A stretch of DNA of 64,000 bases, from assembly GCA_002686265.1 (NCBI GenBank), contig NZBA01000012.1, positions 66,821 to 130,820 of the forward strand. The letters are read 5' to 3'. The notes beneath the pieces are model-generated. The model saw only the letters and a program-made list of their open reading frames with translations, had not been told where the DNA came from and searched no databases. This DNA comes from Planctomycetota bacterium (GTDB lineage Bacteria; Planctomycetota; UBA1135; GCA-002686595). The position numbers and the translations under genes are program-made. Positions 33,039 through 41,061 of the stretch are shown here, piece by piece (positions within the stretch are counted from its first letter, which is position 1; every line of letters starts with the position of its first letter).

Positions 33039-36008
33039 TCAGTCGCAGAATTCGACCTCGAGGGCGTCCGAGAGGCCGACCGGGATACCGTCGGGGGCCT
33101 GGGGATCCCGCAACCACTGCTGGTAGTAGCGGGTCGTCCCGACCATCGCGGGCGTCACCGAGATGGGCGCCTCGCCGTCGCCGAGCCCGTCGAGCCAGTA
33201 GATCGCCTCACGCGTGAGCGGCGGGCTCACCAGCCGCGTTCCGCCGAACATCGGCGTGTTGTCTGGAGCCGTGCCGGAGAACAGCACCGTGGGTTGGTTG
33301 GGGACCCCGGCCAGCAACGTCACGGCGAAGTCGTTGTCGCTCAGCGTCGGCGATCCGGCCCAGCCGATGGTCGGGAAGCCGCCGTGGGAGGCCTGCTTCG
33401 CTTGACCGTAGTTGGAGGGCTGTGGGCAAGTCGGCGCGTAGCTGACCTCGAAGTCGTCGATGTTCCCCCCGCCGAAGGTGATGAAGCCGTTGGTCTGCAG
33501 GGAGTACTCCACCTGGACGGCGGGATTGCCGTCGGCGATGTCCGCGATGTCGATGTCGACTTCGACCCAACTCGCGTCACCCAAGTTGGAGCTGGCCGGG
33601 TTGGCGTAGACCGTGACCCCGTTCACCTTCACGAGGGCCTGGTCGGCGTTCCCGTTCTGGACGTGCAGCCAGCGCTTGAAGCGCAGGTGGGTCTGGGCCG
33701 CCGCCGAGCAGTCCATGACGGGCGAGCGCAGGTAGCTGTGGACGTTGTTCTGGTACGCCCCGTTCCAACCGGGCTGACCGAGGTCGTTGCCCCAGCACTG
33801 GGTTCCGCTGTAGGCGATGTCGGGATCATCTGAGTCCCCCGCCGGCGTCCCGTGCTGCCAGTCGTCCTGGTCGTTGGAGGTGTCCCCGAAGGTGTCGTGC
33901 ACCCAACCGTTGTCGCCGGTCGTCTCGAAGTCGTCGAACAACAGCACGATGATCCCCACGCGGAACTGCAGCGAACTAGAGGGTGCACCCTCCGGGTAGG
34001 TCTCGCTCGTGTTGGCCGCGTCAGTGGCCGAGATGTAGTAGTCCACGTAGGACCCCGCCGCATGTCCGGGGATGTCGGCCGTGTAGTCGTCACCGCCGAC
34101 GTTGATCATCGGCACTTGGCTCCAGGGACCCTGGTTGGAGCGGTAGTGGAGGAAGGCGCTCTGCAGCGGGGGGTTGAGGTCCGCGTCGATGTTGGCGTTG
34201 ACCGTGTAGGGCCCGCTCTCGTCGAGAGTGTCGGGCAGCTCGGTGACCCCTGTGATGATGATCGCCGCGACGTCGTGACCCGGGAACCCCTGGTCGAGGA
34301 ACCCCTGGTTGATGTCGTCGTGGTTGGGCGTGCCGTTCTCGATGTTCCCGTCCGTGTCGTCGAGGGTCAGCCACTGGGTCTCGATGATCGGGACGATCTG
34401 GGTCTGGTTGTAGGCATTCAACCAGCCGATGAAGAGGCCGTCAGCGATGGCGTCCCCCGCGGAATCCCCGTGGGTCAGGCCGAGGTAGTTGCGGATCTTC
34501 CAGGCTGCGCCCATCCAGACCTCGCCGCTGTCGTGCACTCCGCCGTGGCAGTTGGTCGTGTCGTCGGCGCACAGCTGCCGGGTGTTGTTGCCGTTGCGTA
34601 CGTGACACCCGTTGCCGCAGAAGTTCTGGCCGACGAAGGGCGTGTCGTACTGGTACATGGCGTACACGTCCGAGTTGCCCTCTCCCATGCCGTCGTTGCC
34701 GTTGCCGGTCCCGTAGCGGACGTTGAGCCAGTGGCCCATCTCGTGGGCGACGACCGTCGAGTAGGCCGTGTTCGGGCAGCCGCCTCCGGAGGTGTAGAAG
34801 TTGACCGAGTCGCCGTTGAAGAACGCGTTGCAGTTCTGATTGAGGTTGCAATTGGCCAACGCCAGAAAGTCTGCCGTGTCGTCGGAGGGATCGACCGAAC
34901 GGATCCAGTCCCGCAGGGTGTTGATGCCTCGGAAGGCGTTTGCCTGGGCCGTCGTGTGCTCGGTGGGGCTGGGGTTCATCAGGACCGCGTTGCCCGTCCC
35001 GTTCAGGCTCACGTTCAGCGTGTACTCCCCACCAGAGTCGTTGTCGACGTTGGTGAACGTGCCGTAGTACTCGAAGGTGCAGCTCAAGGGACCGCTGACC
35101 CCGGGGAAGTTGAAGTTCCCCGCTACGTCGGTCGTCACCGTCCCCGCGGAACTAGTCACGCGGCCGTAGGCGGCCGGGAAGCTCTGTTCGGGGTTGCTGC
35201 TGCCGTCGGGCAGGGAGCCGGGCGTGGACATCGAGGAGACCGTGCCTCCCACGTCCAGGTTGTGGATATTGGAGACCGCCCGAACGAAGAGACCGTCCTG
35301 CGCGTCGATCCAGCAGGTGCGGCCCACGGGCTCGGCGTCGGCGCCCTCCCAGAAGACGTCGACCTCCCAGACCAGGGCCGGAGCGCGGCGACCGTCGATG
35401 ACGTGCCGGGCGATGCCGAGCGTAGCCGCCGTGGTCCGCGTGGCGGGCAGACCCGTCTCGGCGGTGAACAGCTCCTCGGCACGAGCGACCCCCCGGTCAG
35501 CGGTCAGCGCGGGTTGGGTCGCGACGCCCGAGAGCGCGGGCAGCGCGGTCGTCTGGACCGAGAGCAGGTGGCCGTCGAGGCTCATGAGCACGCTCAGCGA
35601 TCCGCCGAGGACGGGCACGCCGTTCACGGACTGCCCGAACAGCACGGCTACCTTGTCCGTGCTGCCGATCTGGCCGAGGGGGATGAGCTTGACCCGTCCG
35701 CCGTCGAGGGTCGCGGCTCCGACTCCCGTCATGGGAGCGGTCTGGTCCGCGAAGACCAGGGCGAGGTCCCGGTAGTCGGCGTCGACTCGCGGTGCGAAGG
35801 CGCCCGCGGCGCTGCCGCCGCCGACGAACTCTGCGAAGCCGGTCGTTCGGTCGCGGAACATCTCCCAGCCGGGGCCGTGCTCGGCCTTCCAGGCCTCGAA
35901 GCGTGTGGGGACGAGGCGCGTCGTGGCGCCGGATCCGTCCAGTTCTTGAGCCTGTGAGGGGAGGGATGCGGAGATGGCAGCGAGGGCACAGAGGAGGGGG
36001 GTGCGCAT
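33039..36008 (-). CDS. large exported zinc metallopeptidase (fungalysin/thermolysin-like)
   Basis: A 989-residue protein with a signal peptide (about 1-20) and a propeptide-like region (about 90-240; VAVLFGQSVNGVPVLGGSLS is typical of FTP/PepSY inhibitory propeptides). The peptidase core has VVAHEMGHWLNVRYG with HEMGH near residue 421, and GEGNSDVYAMY supplying the third ligand Glu. Several extra cysteines (CNLNQNCN, CGNGCHVRNG) suggest disulfides. Downstream are an Ig-like region (about 590-690), a jelly-roll region (about 690-850) and a FlgD-like C-terminal part ending TRYYQQWLRDPQAPDG, as in sorting or surface modules of planctomycete exoproteins. It would digest extracellular protein. The gene stands alone. 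Confidence 0.9.
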   Translation of the reverse strand: MRTPLLCALAAISASLPSQAQELDGSGATTRLVPTRFEAWKAEHGPGWEMFRDRTTGFAEFVGGGSAAGAFAPRVDADYRDLALVFADQTAPMTGVGAATLDGGRVKLIPLGQIGSTDKVAVLFGQSVNGVPVLGGSLSVLMSLDGHLLSVQTTALPALSGVATQPALTADRGVARAEELFTAETGLPATRTTAATLGIARHVIDGRRAPALVWEVDVFWEGADAEPVGRTCWIDAQDGLFVRAVSNIHNLDVGGTVSSMSTPGSLPDGSSNPEQSFPAAYGRVTSSAGTVTTDVAGNFNFPGVSGPLSCTFEYYGTFTNVDNDSGGEYTLNVSLNGTGNAVLMNPSPTEHTTAQANAFRGINTLRDWIRSVDPSDDTADFLALANCNLNQNCNAFFNGDSVNFYTSGGGCPNTAYSTVVAHEMGHWLNVRYGTGNGNDGMGEGNSDVYAMYQYDTPFVGQNFCGNGCHVRNGNNTRQLCADDTTNCHGGVHDSGEVWMGAAWKIRNYLGLTHGDSAGDAIADGLFIGWLNAYNQTQIVPIIETQWLTLDDTDGNIENGTPNHDDINQGFLDQGFPGHDVAAIIITGVTELPDTLDESGPYTVNANIDADLNPPLQSAFLHYRSNQGPWSQVPMINVGGDDYTADIPGHAAGSYVDYYISATDAANTSETYPEGAPSSSLQFRVGIIVLLFDDFETTGDNGWVHDTFGDTSNDQDDWQHGTPAGDSDDPDIAYSGTQCWGNDLGQPGWNGAYQNNVHSYLRSPVMDCSAAAQTHLRFKRWLHVQNGNADQALVKVNGVTVYANPASSNLGDASWVEVDIDIADIADGNPAVQVEYSLQTNGFITFGGGNIDDFEVSYAPTCPQPSNYGQAKQASHGGFPTIGWAGSPTLSDNDFAVTLLAGVPNQPTVLFSGTAPDNTPMFGGTRLVSPPLTREAIYWLDGLGDGEAPISVTPAMVGTTRYYQQWLRDPQAPDGIPVGLSDALEVEFCD

Positions 36009-36218
36009 TTGTTCGTTCTGGAGCGGAGTCCGCCCTGGAGGTGGGGGAGGAACGGTCGATCAGGGCCTCCTCTCAGCTTACTCGTGCCCGTACTTCCCGC
36101 GCCAGAGCCCGCGGCCCGGGGGGAGAGAGGATGCCCCTGACCGTGTGAGGCCTGGGAGGTGGTTCAACCCATTGGTATGACTTGACTTGCAACGTTCGGC
36201 CACCCCAAGGAGAGCCCC
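36009..36218. other. intergenic region
   Basis: This 210-base region separates the metallopeptidase start (minus) from the transposase relic (plus). A promoter for the peptidase is expected near 36009-36080. I see no hairpin, small gene or clear inverted-repeat end of the insertion element here. Confidence 0.3.
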
Positions 36219-36958
36219 GTGGAGACGTGTACCAAGAGTCCCTGCCGTCGTCCTCGCCGTTCTCCCTGCGTCTCCCGCAAGCGCGAGGGGGGCCTTGACC
36301 GGCAGGCGATCGACCTTCGCCGCCGCGTCCGAGAGGGCGCGATCGAGAATGCCGAGACCGTCAGGGACCTCCTGGAGACCTCCCGGACCGAGGGCTGAAC
36401 CTGACGGGCCGTGCGCCGTTCGTGCTCGACGGCTCCAAGGCGCTTCGCAGGGCCATCGGGGCCATGTTCGGGAAGCGCGCCCTGGTCAAACGCTGCCAGG
36501 TCCACAAGTCGCGGAACATCCTCTCCTACCTTCCGCCCGGCCGGCACGCGGAGGCCCGTCGACGACTGAAGGCCGCGTGGGGACTGACCTCCTTCGAGGA
36601 AGCACTTCGCGAACTGCGGAAGGTCCAGCGTTGGCTCGATGGGATCTCGGAGTCCGCGGGGGACAGCCTGGACGAGGCTCTGGAGCAGACGATCACCGTC
36701 CACTGTCTTGGGATCTGTGGTGCACTTCGCAGGACCCTCGTGACGACGAACCCGATCGAGTCCGCCATCGAGGTCGTCAAGCACAACGCGCGCAGAGTGA
36801 AGCGATGGAGGGGGGCCGCGATGGTGCTCCGCTGGGTCGGCTCTGGCCTGGTCACGGCCGAAGCCTCGTTCCGCAGGGTCAAGGGGCACGCCGCGATGCC
36901 ACAGCTCGTCGCGGCACTCGAGAGTTCGTCCTTGCCTGAAGACCGGGGCGCTGCATGA
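36219..36958 (+). pseudogene. IS256-family (mutator-type) transposase relic
   Basis: Two frames carry pieces of one transposase. The first, from GTG 36219 to TGA 36396-36398, includes VREGAIENAETVRDLLETS, matching the region just before the second catalytic Asp. The second, from about 36400 to 36958, has VLDGSKALRRAIGAMFG (second Asp), RCQVHKSRNILSYLP, and TTNPIESAIEVV with the catalytic Glu. They are joined by a one-base shift near 36394. The N-terminal half with the first catalytic Asp is missing, so the element cannot transpose. No terminal inverted repeats were recognised. It sits about 130 bases upstream of the SelW-like gene. Confidence 0.88.
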
Positions 36959-37074
36959 TGTACTGCCCCTGGCCGAGTCTCACAACGGGACGGACATCCT
37001 CCGGGAGGACGCCCGGATGCGCTCGATGTGGGTAAGAGGGATTCTGAGGCCTATGATGTTCCCCCAAGCCCGCC

Positions 37075-37082
37075 AAGGAGGT
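37075..37082 (+). promoter_or_regulatory. strong ribosome binding site of the SelW-like gene
   Basis: CAAGGAGG ends seven or so bases before the GTG at 37089 and decides that start for a reading frame that ordinary gene calling would discard because of its in-frame UGA. Confidence 0.75.
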
Positions 37083-37088
37083 GCGCCC

Positions 37089-37310
37089 GTGCGAGCTCGG
37101 ATCGAATACTGCGTGCAGTGAAACTACGACCCACAGGCGGCCGGTCTGGCCGCCGAGCTGAGCGCTAGCTTCCCAGGCGTCGAGATCGAGTTGGTGGAGT
37201 CCGGAGGCGGCGCCTTCGAGGTCTCGATCGACGGCGAGCAGGTCTTCTCCAAGCTCGCCTCGGGACGCTTTCCCGCCTATCAGGAGATCTGCGAACTGCT
37301 CGGACCTTGA
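37089..37310 (+). CDS. SelW/SelT/SelH (Rdx) family selenoprotein (UGA = Sec11)
   Basis: A 73-residue protein starting at the GTG 37089, seven bases after AAGGAGG. It reads RARIEYCVQ, then TGA (37119-37121), then NYDPQAAGLAAELSASFPG and so on to TGA 37308-37310. Cys8 and Sec11 form the family's CxxU redox motif after the first strand (IEYC). The second half, GGAFEVSIDGEQVFSKLASG followed by RFPAYQEICELL, matches the conserved Rdx ending (GxFEV, xGxxxFSK, FP). Members are small thioredoxin-fold proteins of uncertain redox partner; a glutathione or thioredoxin link is proposed for SelW. A well-formed SECIS hairpin follows the UGA. Length, motif, start signal and hairpin agree. Confidence 0.95.
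37119..37154 (+). promoter_or_regulatory. bacterial SECIS element
   Basis: GGCGGCC (37136-37142) pairs perfectly with GGCCGCC (37148-37154) around the five-base loop GGTCT. The loop begins 22 bases after the UGA. The E. coli fdhF SECIS has the same GGUCU in its apical loop and similar spacing, which the elongation factor SelB reads. The hairpin lies wholly in coding sequence, as expected in bacteria. Confidence 0.78.
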
Positions 37311-37387
37311 GCGGGTGCCCTTAGCCGCGGGGCACCTGGGCGCCAACGCCCCAGCTCGGGGCGGTCGCGCTCTACAGGACTCGCGTT
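37311..37387. other. short intergenic region
   Basis: This stretch lies between the SelW-like gene and the small membrane protein gene, which converge. The motif TCTACAGGA occurs near 37372 and again with T in place of C near 37387. No terminator is seen. Confidence 0.3.
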
Positions 37388-37492
37388 CTACAGGAGCAAG
37401 AAGCAGGCCACGAGGCCTAGCACCAGAGAGAACAGAACCACCGATGTGGCTCCCGGCACGGTGCGATCTTGCACCGAAGCACCGTCTTGCAT
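37388..37492 (-). CDS. 34-residue single-pass membrane protein
   Basis: A short frame, ATG 37492 to TAG 37388-37390, preceded by AGGAG six bases upstream of the ATG. The product has a polar N-terminus (MQDGASVQDRTVPGATS) and a C-terminal hydrophobic helix of about 17 residues (VVLFSLVLGLVACFLLL). It looks like a tail-anchored or small regulatory membrane protein. The good start signal and the sharp hydrophobic segment are the only evidence; I recognise no family. Confidence 0.5.
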   Translation of the reverse strand: MQDGASVQDRTVPGATSVVLFSLVLGLVACFLLL

Positions 37493-37655
37493 GGCACGCT
37501 CCTGGGGGGCGGATGGGGAATCTGAGGGTGGGGTGGGGACGCGAGCGCTCCTTGAGAGATAGCGCGGTTTCAGAATCCGTGGGGCGGAACCCGGGGATTC
37601 CTCGGTCGAGGCGCGAGCAGCGCCCGCGAGGAGCACTCGCTAAGCTCTGCGGACC

Positions 37656-39119
37656 ATGAGGCCCGCCCCCGCCGAATTCCGCTCGCACCCCGTCCGCGCG
37701 CGCTCGCGTACCAAGATCGTGGCCACCATCGGTCCCGCCTCCGAGGGACGGGTGGGCGAGTTGATCGACGCGGGCATGAACGTGGCGCGCCTCAACTTCA
37801 GTCACGGTGAGCCCGCGGAGCACCGCCGACGCGTCGAGTCTCTGCGCGAAGCCGCCCGAGTGCGCGGGAAGGCCGTCGGCATCCTGGCGGACATCCCCGG
37901 GCCCAAGCTGCGTCTGGGTTGCTTCGAGGACGGAGAGCGGACCCTGATGGAGGGTGAGGTCGTGCGCGTCCTGCAAGGTGACGCGGTCGCCGGTCCCGGT
38001 GAGGTTCTCTTCGACTTCGGCGGCTTCCTGCAGTCGGTCGCTCCCGGGCACCGGATGATGTTGGCGGACGGGCAGGCGGCGCTGATCGTCGAGGAGGTGC
38101 GCGGCGACTCCGTCGTGGCCCGCGTCGTGCGCCCGGGGGTTCTCGGCGACCGCAAGGGCGTCCACCTGCCCGACTCGGCCCTGGACTACGAGCTGCCCTC
38201 CCCGCGCGACCGCGAGTGCATCGAGCTGGCGGTCTCCATGGGCGTCGACATGCTCGGGATCAGCTTCGTCGGGCGCGCCTCGGAGGTCGAAACCGTGCGC
38301 GAGCTGGCCGATGGGATCGCTCTCGTGGCCAAGATCGAGCGCCGCCTGGCCCTGGAGAACCTTGACGGCATCCTGGCGGCCAGCGACGGCCTGATGGTCG
38401 CGCGCGGCGATCTCGGGGTGGAGCTGGACCTCGAGCGCGTCCCGATCGTGCAGAAGACCCTGCTGCGCGCGGCTCGCGATGCGGCCTGCTTCAGCATCAC
38501 GGCGACCGAGATGCTCGAGTCGATGGTCGGCCAGAGCCGGCCGACCCGCGCAGAGGTGGCCGACGTCGCCAACGCCGTCCTGGACGGAACCGACGCCCTG
38601 ATGCTCTCGGCGGAGACGGCCGTGGGCAGCTTCCCGGTAGAGGCCGTGTTGACCATGGGCCGCGTGGCCGCGGAGGTGGAGGGCGGACCCGACTACGCCA
38701 ACCGCAGCGATCGAGCCCTGCGCAGCGAGTGGAAGATCGACACCGCCGACGCGATCGCCCTCGCCGCGGCTCGGCTCTCGGGGGCCCTGGGAATCCCCAA
38801 GATCGTCTGCTTCAGCGAGAGCGGCCGCAGCGTGCGCCTGGTCTCGCGCTGTCGGCCGGACGCCGAGATCATCGCCCTCTCGCCCGACGAGCGGGTCGTG
38901 CGCCAAATGACCATCCTGGCCCACGTTCAGCCGAGGCTGTTTCCGCGCGTGGAGAATCTCGAGGACATGCTCGCCCGCGCCTCGCGGATGCTGGTCAGCG
39001 AGAGCCTGGTCGACGAGGGGGCGGAGATCATCTTCGTCGCCGGCGTGCCAGCGGGCGTATCGCGCAGCACGAATCTCGTCAAGGTCCACCGCGTCGGCGA
39101 GGACGTAAGACTGCACTGA
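37656..39119 (+). CDS. pyk: pyruvate kinase
   Basis: A 487-residue glycolytic enzyme converting phosphoenolpyruvate and ADP to pyruvate and ATP. The N-terminal RTKIVATIGPAS (about 18-29), GMNVARLNFSHGEPAEH, the catalytic Lys segment LVAKIERRLALENLDGI and the metal-binding region SDGLMVARGDLGVEL all appear. The C-terminal domain has GTDALMLSAETAVGSFPVEA. The usual DTKGPEIR substrate loop reads DIPGPKLRLG, with Lys where Glu is common; some bacterial pyruvate kinases share this change. Length is normal. The ATG at 37656 follows the divergent small-protein gene. Confidence 0.95.
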   Translation: MRPAPAEFRSHPVRARSRTKIVATIGPASEGRVGELIDAGMNVARLNFSHGEPAEHRRRVESLREAARVRGKAVGILADIPGPKLRLGCFEDGERTLMEGEVVRVLQGDAVAGPGEVLFDFGGFLQSVAPGHRMMLADGQAALIVEEVRGDSVVARVVRPGVLGDRKGVHLPDSALDYELPSPRDRECIELAVSMGVDMLGISFVGRASEVETVRELADGIALVAKIERRLALENLDGILAASDGLMVARGDLGVELDLERVPIVQKTLLRAARDAACFSITATEMLESMVGQSRPTRAEVADVANAVLDGTDALMLSAETAVGSFPVEAVLTMGRVAAEVEGGPDYANRSDRALRSEWKIDTADAIALAAARLSGALGIPKIVCFSESGRSVRLVSRCRPDAEIIALSPDERVVRQMTILAHVQPRLFPRVENLEDMLARASRMLVSESLVDEGAEIIFVAGVPAGVSRSTNLVKVHRVGEDVRLH

Positions 39120-39190
39120 GTCTGGCGCGAGTTCTCCCACCCCGGCATTGAACTTCCGCGCTCCCGCACGATGATGGCGGCTGGACCACC

Positions 39191-40072
39191 ATGCTCAACG
39201 TCTCGCGTTTTGACTTCGGCCAGATCCGCGCCTTGCGCCGCTTCATGGATGCGGATCGCCGCATGCGCGAGCGCACCGATCAGGCGGCCCGCGTGGTCTG
39301 CATCGCCAGCGGCAAGGGCGGGACCGGCAAGAGTGTGGTCGCCACCAATCTGGCCGTGCTGCGCGCGCAGCGCGGAGAGAGGGTCCTTCTGGTGGACTTC
39401 GACTCGGGCCTGGCGAACGCGCACCTCCTGCTCGGCCTGGCCCCCGCCCACGACCTCGGCGACGTACTCGACGGATCCGTGCGGGCCCGCGAGGCCCTCG
39501 TCAAGGGGCCGGCGGGCGTGCATCTGCTGTCTGGGGGCGTCGGGCAGCCCGCGCTGTGCAATCCGACCCGTCGCGAGCTGGACCGCCTCTATCGGGCCCT
39601 GGAGCCCTTGGAGAAGGAGTTCGACCTGATCGTCGTCGATCACGGCGCCGGCATGGGCTACGCCACGATCACCCAGCTGGCGGCGACGAGCGCCATGCTG
39701 CTCGTCGCCAACCCCGAGGTCACCTCGCTCTCGGACGCTTACGCCATCTACAAACGCGCCCTGGGGGTCAACGCGGGCATTCGCGCCGGCCTGGTCATCA
39801 ACCGCGCGCCCGACGAGCGTGCGGCCCTGGGCGCCCGCGAGAAGTTCGACGCCGTGTCCCAGCGCTTCCTGAAGAGCCGCCCGGAGTTCGTGGGCTGGGT
39901 GCCCCAGGACGATGCCGTGGGGCGTAGCGTCAACCTGCGCGAACCGGCCTGCCTCTCCCAGCCCGGCTCAGCGGCTTCGAGAGCCCTCACCGCTCTGGCT
40001 GATTGGGAGGGCCTCGCGTGCGCTCGGACCGCCACCGCCTTCTACCACCGCGCACGCCGCGCTCTGCGATGA
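39191..40072 (+). CDS. MinD/FlhG-type ParA-family ATPase
   Basis: A 293-residue P-loop ATPase. The deviant Walker A GKGGTGKS lies near residues 39-46. The VDFDSGLANAHLLLG segment is the MinD/FlhG switch, and VVDHGAG is Walker B-like. The N-terminal helix before the P-loop (FGQIRALRRFMDADRRMRER) is a feature of FlhG/YlxH proteins, which set the number or position of polar structures. The C-terminus (ATAFYHRARRALR) is basic and amphipathic, as in membrane-targeting helices of MinD. No flagellar genes are visible in the window. The next gene also encodes a ParA-like ATPase, so the two may work together. Confidence 0.88.
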   Translation: MLNVSRFDFGQIRALRRFMDADRRMRERTDQAARVVCIASGKGGTGKSVVATNLAVLRAQRGERVLLVDFDSGLANAHLLLGLAPAHDLGDVLDGSVRAREALVKGPAGVHLLSGGVGQPALCNPTRRELDRLYRALEPLEKEFDLIVVDHGAGMGYATITQLAATSAMLLVANPEVTSLSDAYAIYKRALGVNAGIRAGLVINRAPDERAALGAREKFDAVSQRFLKSRPEFVGWVPQDDAVGRSVNLREPACLSQPGSAASRALTALADWEGLACARTATAFYHRARRALR

Positions 40073-40178
40073 GCGCGTCCGGTCTGAGTGGATTGGCTCC
40101 GCCGGTGCGGGCGGCGGAAACGACCTCCTTGATCTGCGGGTGGCGAAGCGGTGTCGTGTCGGTCGAGGAGCGCTCCGC

Positions 40179-41000
40179 GTGAACACACTCGCACTCGTCA
40201 ATCAGAAGGGAGGCTGCGGCAAGACCACCGCGGCGATCAACCTGGCCGGCGCCCTCGCCGCGCGCGGGCGGCGAGTGCTCCTGGTCGACCTCGACCCGCA
40301 GGCCCACGCTACCTTGGGCCTGGGCTGCGCGCCGTGCGACGAGGCGACTCTGATGGACGTGCTGCTCGGCAAGGCGTCCGTCGACGAGGCGCTCTTCGAG
40401 GCGCCGGGTGGCATTCGATTGCTCCCCGCGACCGCCGACCTGGCCGAGTTCGAGGACATCTCCGCGCGCCTGATGCACGCCGAGAGTGCCTTGGCCACGG
40501 CCCTGGGGGCGATGGGCGCGGAGTTCGACGAGGTCATCTTGGACTGTCCGCCGCGGGTGGACGGCATCTTGGCTCGCAACGCCCTGCGCGCCGCGAACAC
40601 AGCCGTGCTGGTCGTCGAGACCGGCGCCTTTGCCTTGCAGGGCGCGGTGCAGGCGATCGGCGTGCTCGACGATGTGACCGACGGGATCGGTGAGGCGACC
40701 TTCGACCTGAAGGTGCTCGGCACGATGTTCGATCGGCGCACGCGCTTCGCGCGCGAGCTCCTGATCGCCCTGCACGCCCGCTTCGGGCCGGCCATGTTCG
40801 ACACGGTGATCCGCACCAGCGTGCGCCTGCGAGAGGCGGCCGCCCACGGGGCGCCGGTCCAGGTCCTCGACCCCGGATGCCGAGCCAGCGGGGACTTCGC
40901 GGCTTTGGCCGAGGAGTGGGTGACCCATGTCGAGTCCGACGCTCACCGCAGCGCCATCGGGGGACGATTGGCTGTGTCCGAAACACGTCTTCATGAGTAA
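40179..41000 (+). CDS. ParA-like chromosome/cargo-partitioning ATPase
   Basis: A 273-residue ATPase with the Walker A KGGCGKTTAAINLAGALA near residues 9-26, VLLVDLDPQAHATLGLG, and the Walker B VILDCPPRVD. The GTG at 40179 is selected because GAGGAG lies upstream and because the P-loop normally starts within ten residues of the N-terminus. ParA proteins bind ATP, dimerise and move plasmids, chromosomes or protein clusters. No ParB or DNA-binding partner is encoded next to it, but the next gene has helix-hairpin-helix modules that could fill that role. That is inference. Confidence 0.9.
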   Translation: MNTLALVNQKGGCGKTTAAINLAGALAARGRRVLLVDLDPQAHATLGLGCAPCDEATLMDVLLGKASVDEALFEAPGGIRLLPATADLAEFEDISARLMHAESALATALGAMGAEFDEVILDCPPRVDGILARNALRAANTAVLVVETGAFALQGAVQAIGVLDDVTDGIGEATFDLKVLGTMFDRRTRFARELLIALHARFGPAMFDTVIRTSVRLREAAAHGAPVQVLDPGCRASGDFAALAEEWVTHVESDAHRSAIGGRLAVSETRLHE

Positions 41001-41061
41001 AGCGGGCTAGACCTGACGCGAGCGACGCGCAAGAAACCGACGCTGGAAGGAGCAATCAACG

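Noticed and set aside
33852..35957. A 701-codon plus-strand frame opposite the large metallopeptidase
   Set aside because: Val/Gly/Arg-rich antisense shadow with no signal peptide or motif.
36187..36939. A 250-codon plus-strand frame across the transposase region
   Set aside because: Arg/Pro-rich composition; the transposase motifs are in the other two frames.
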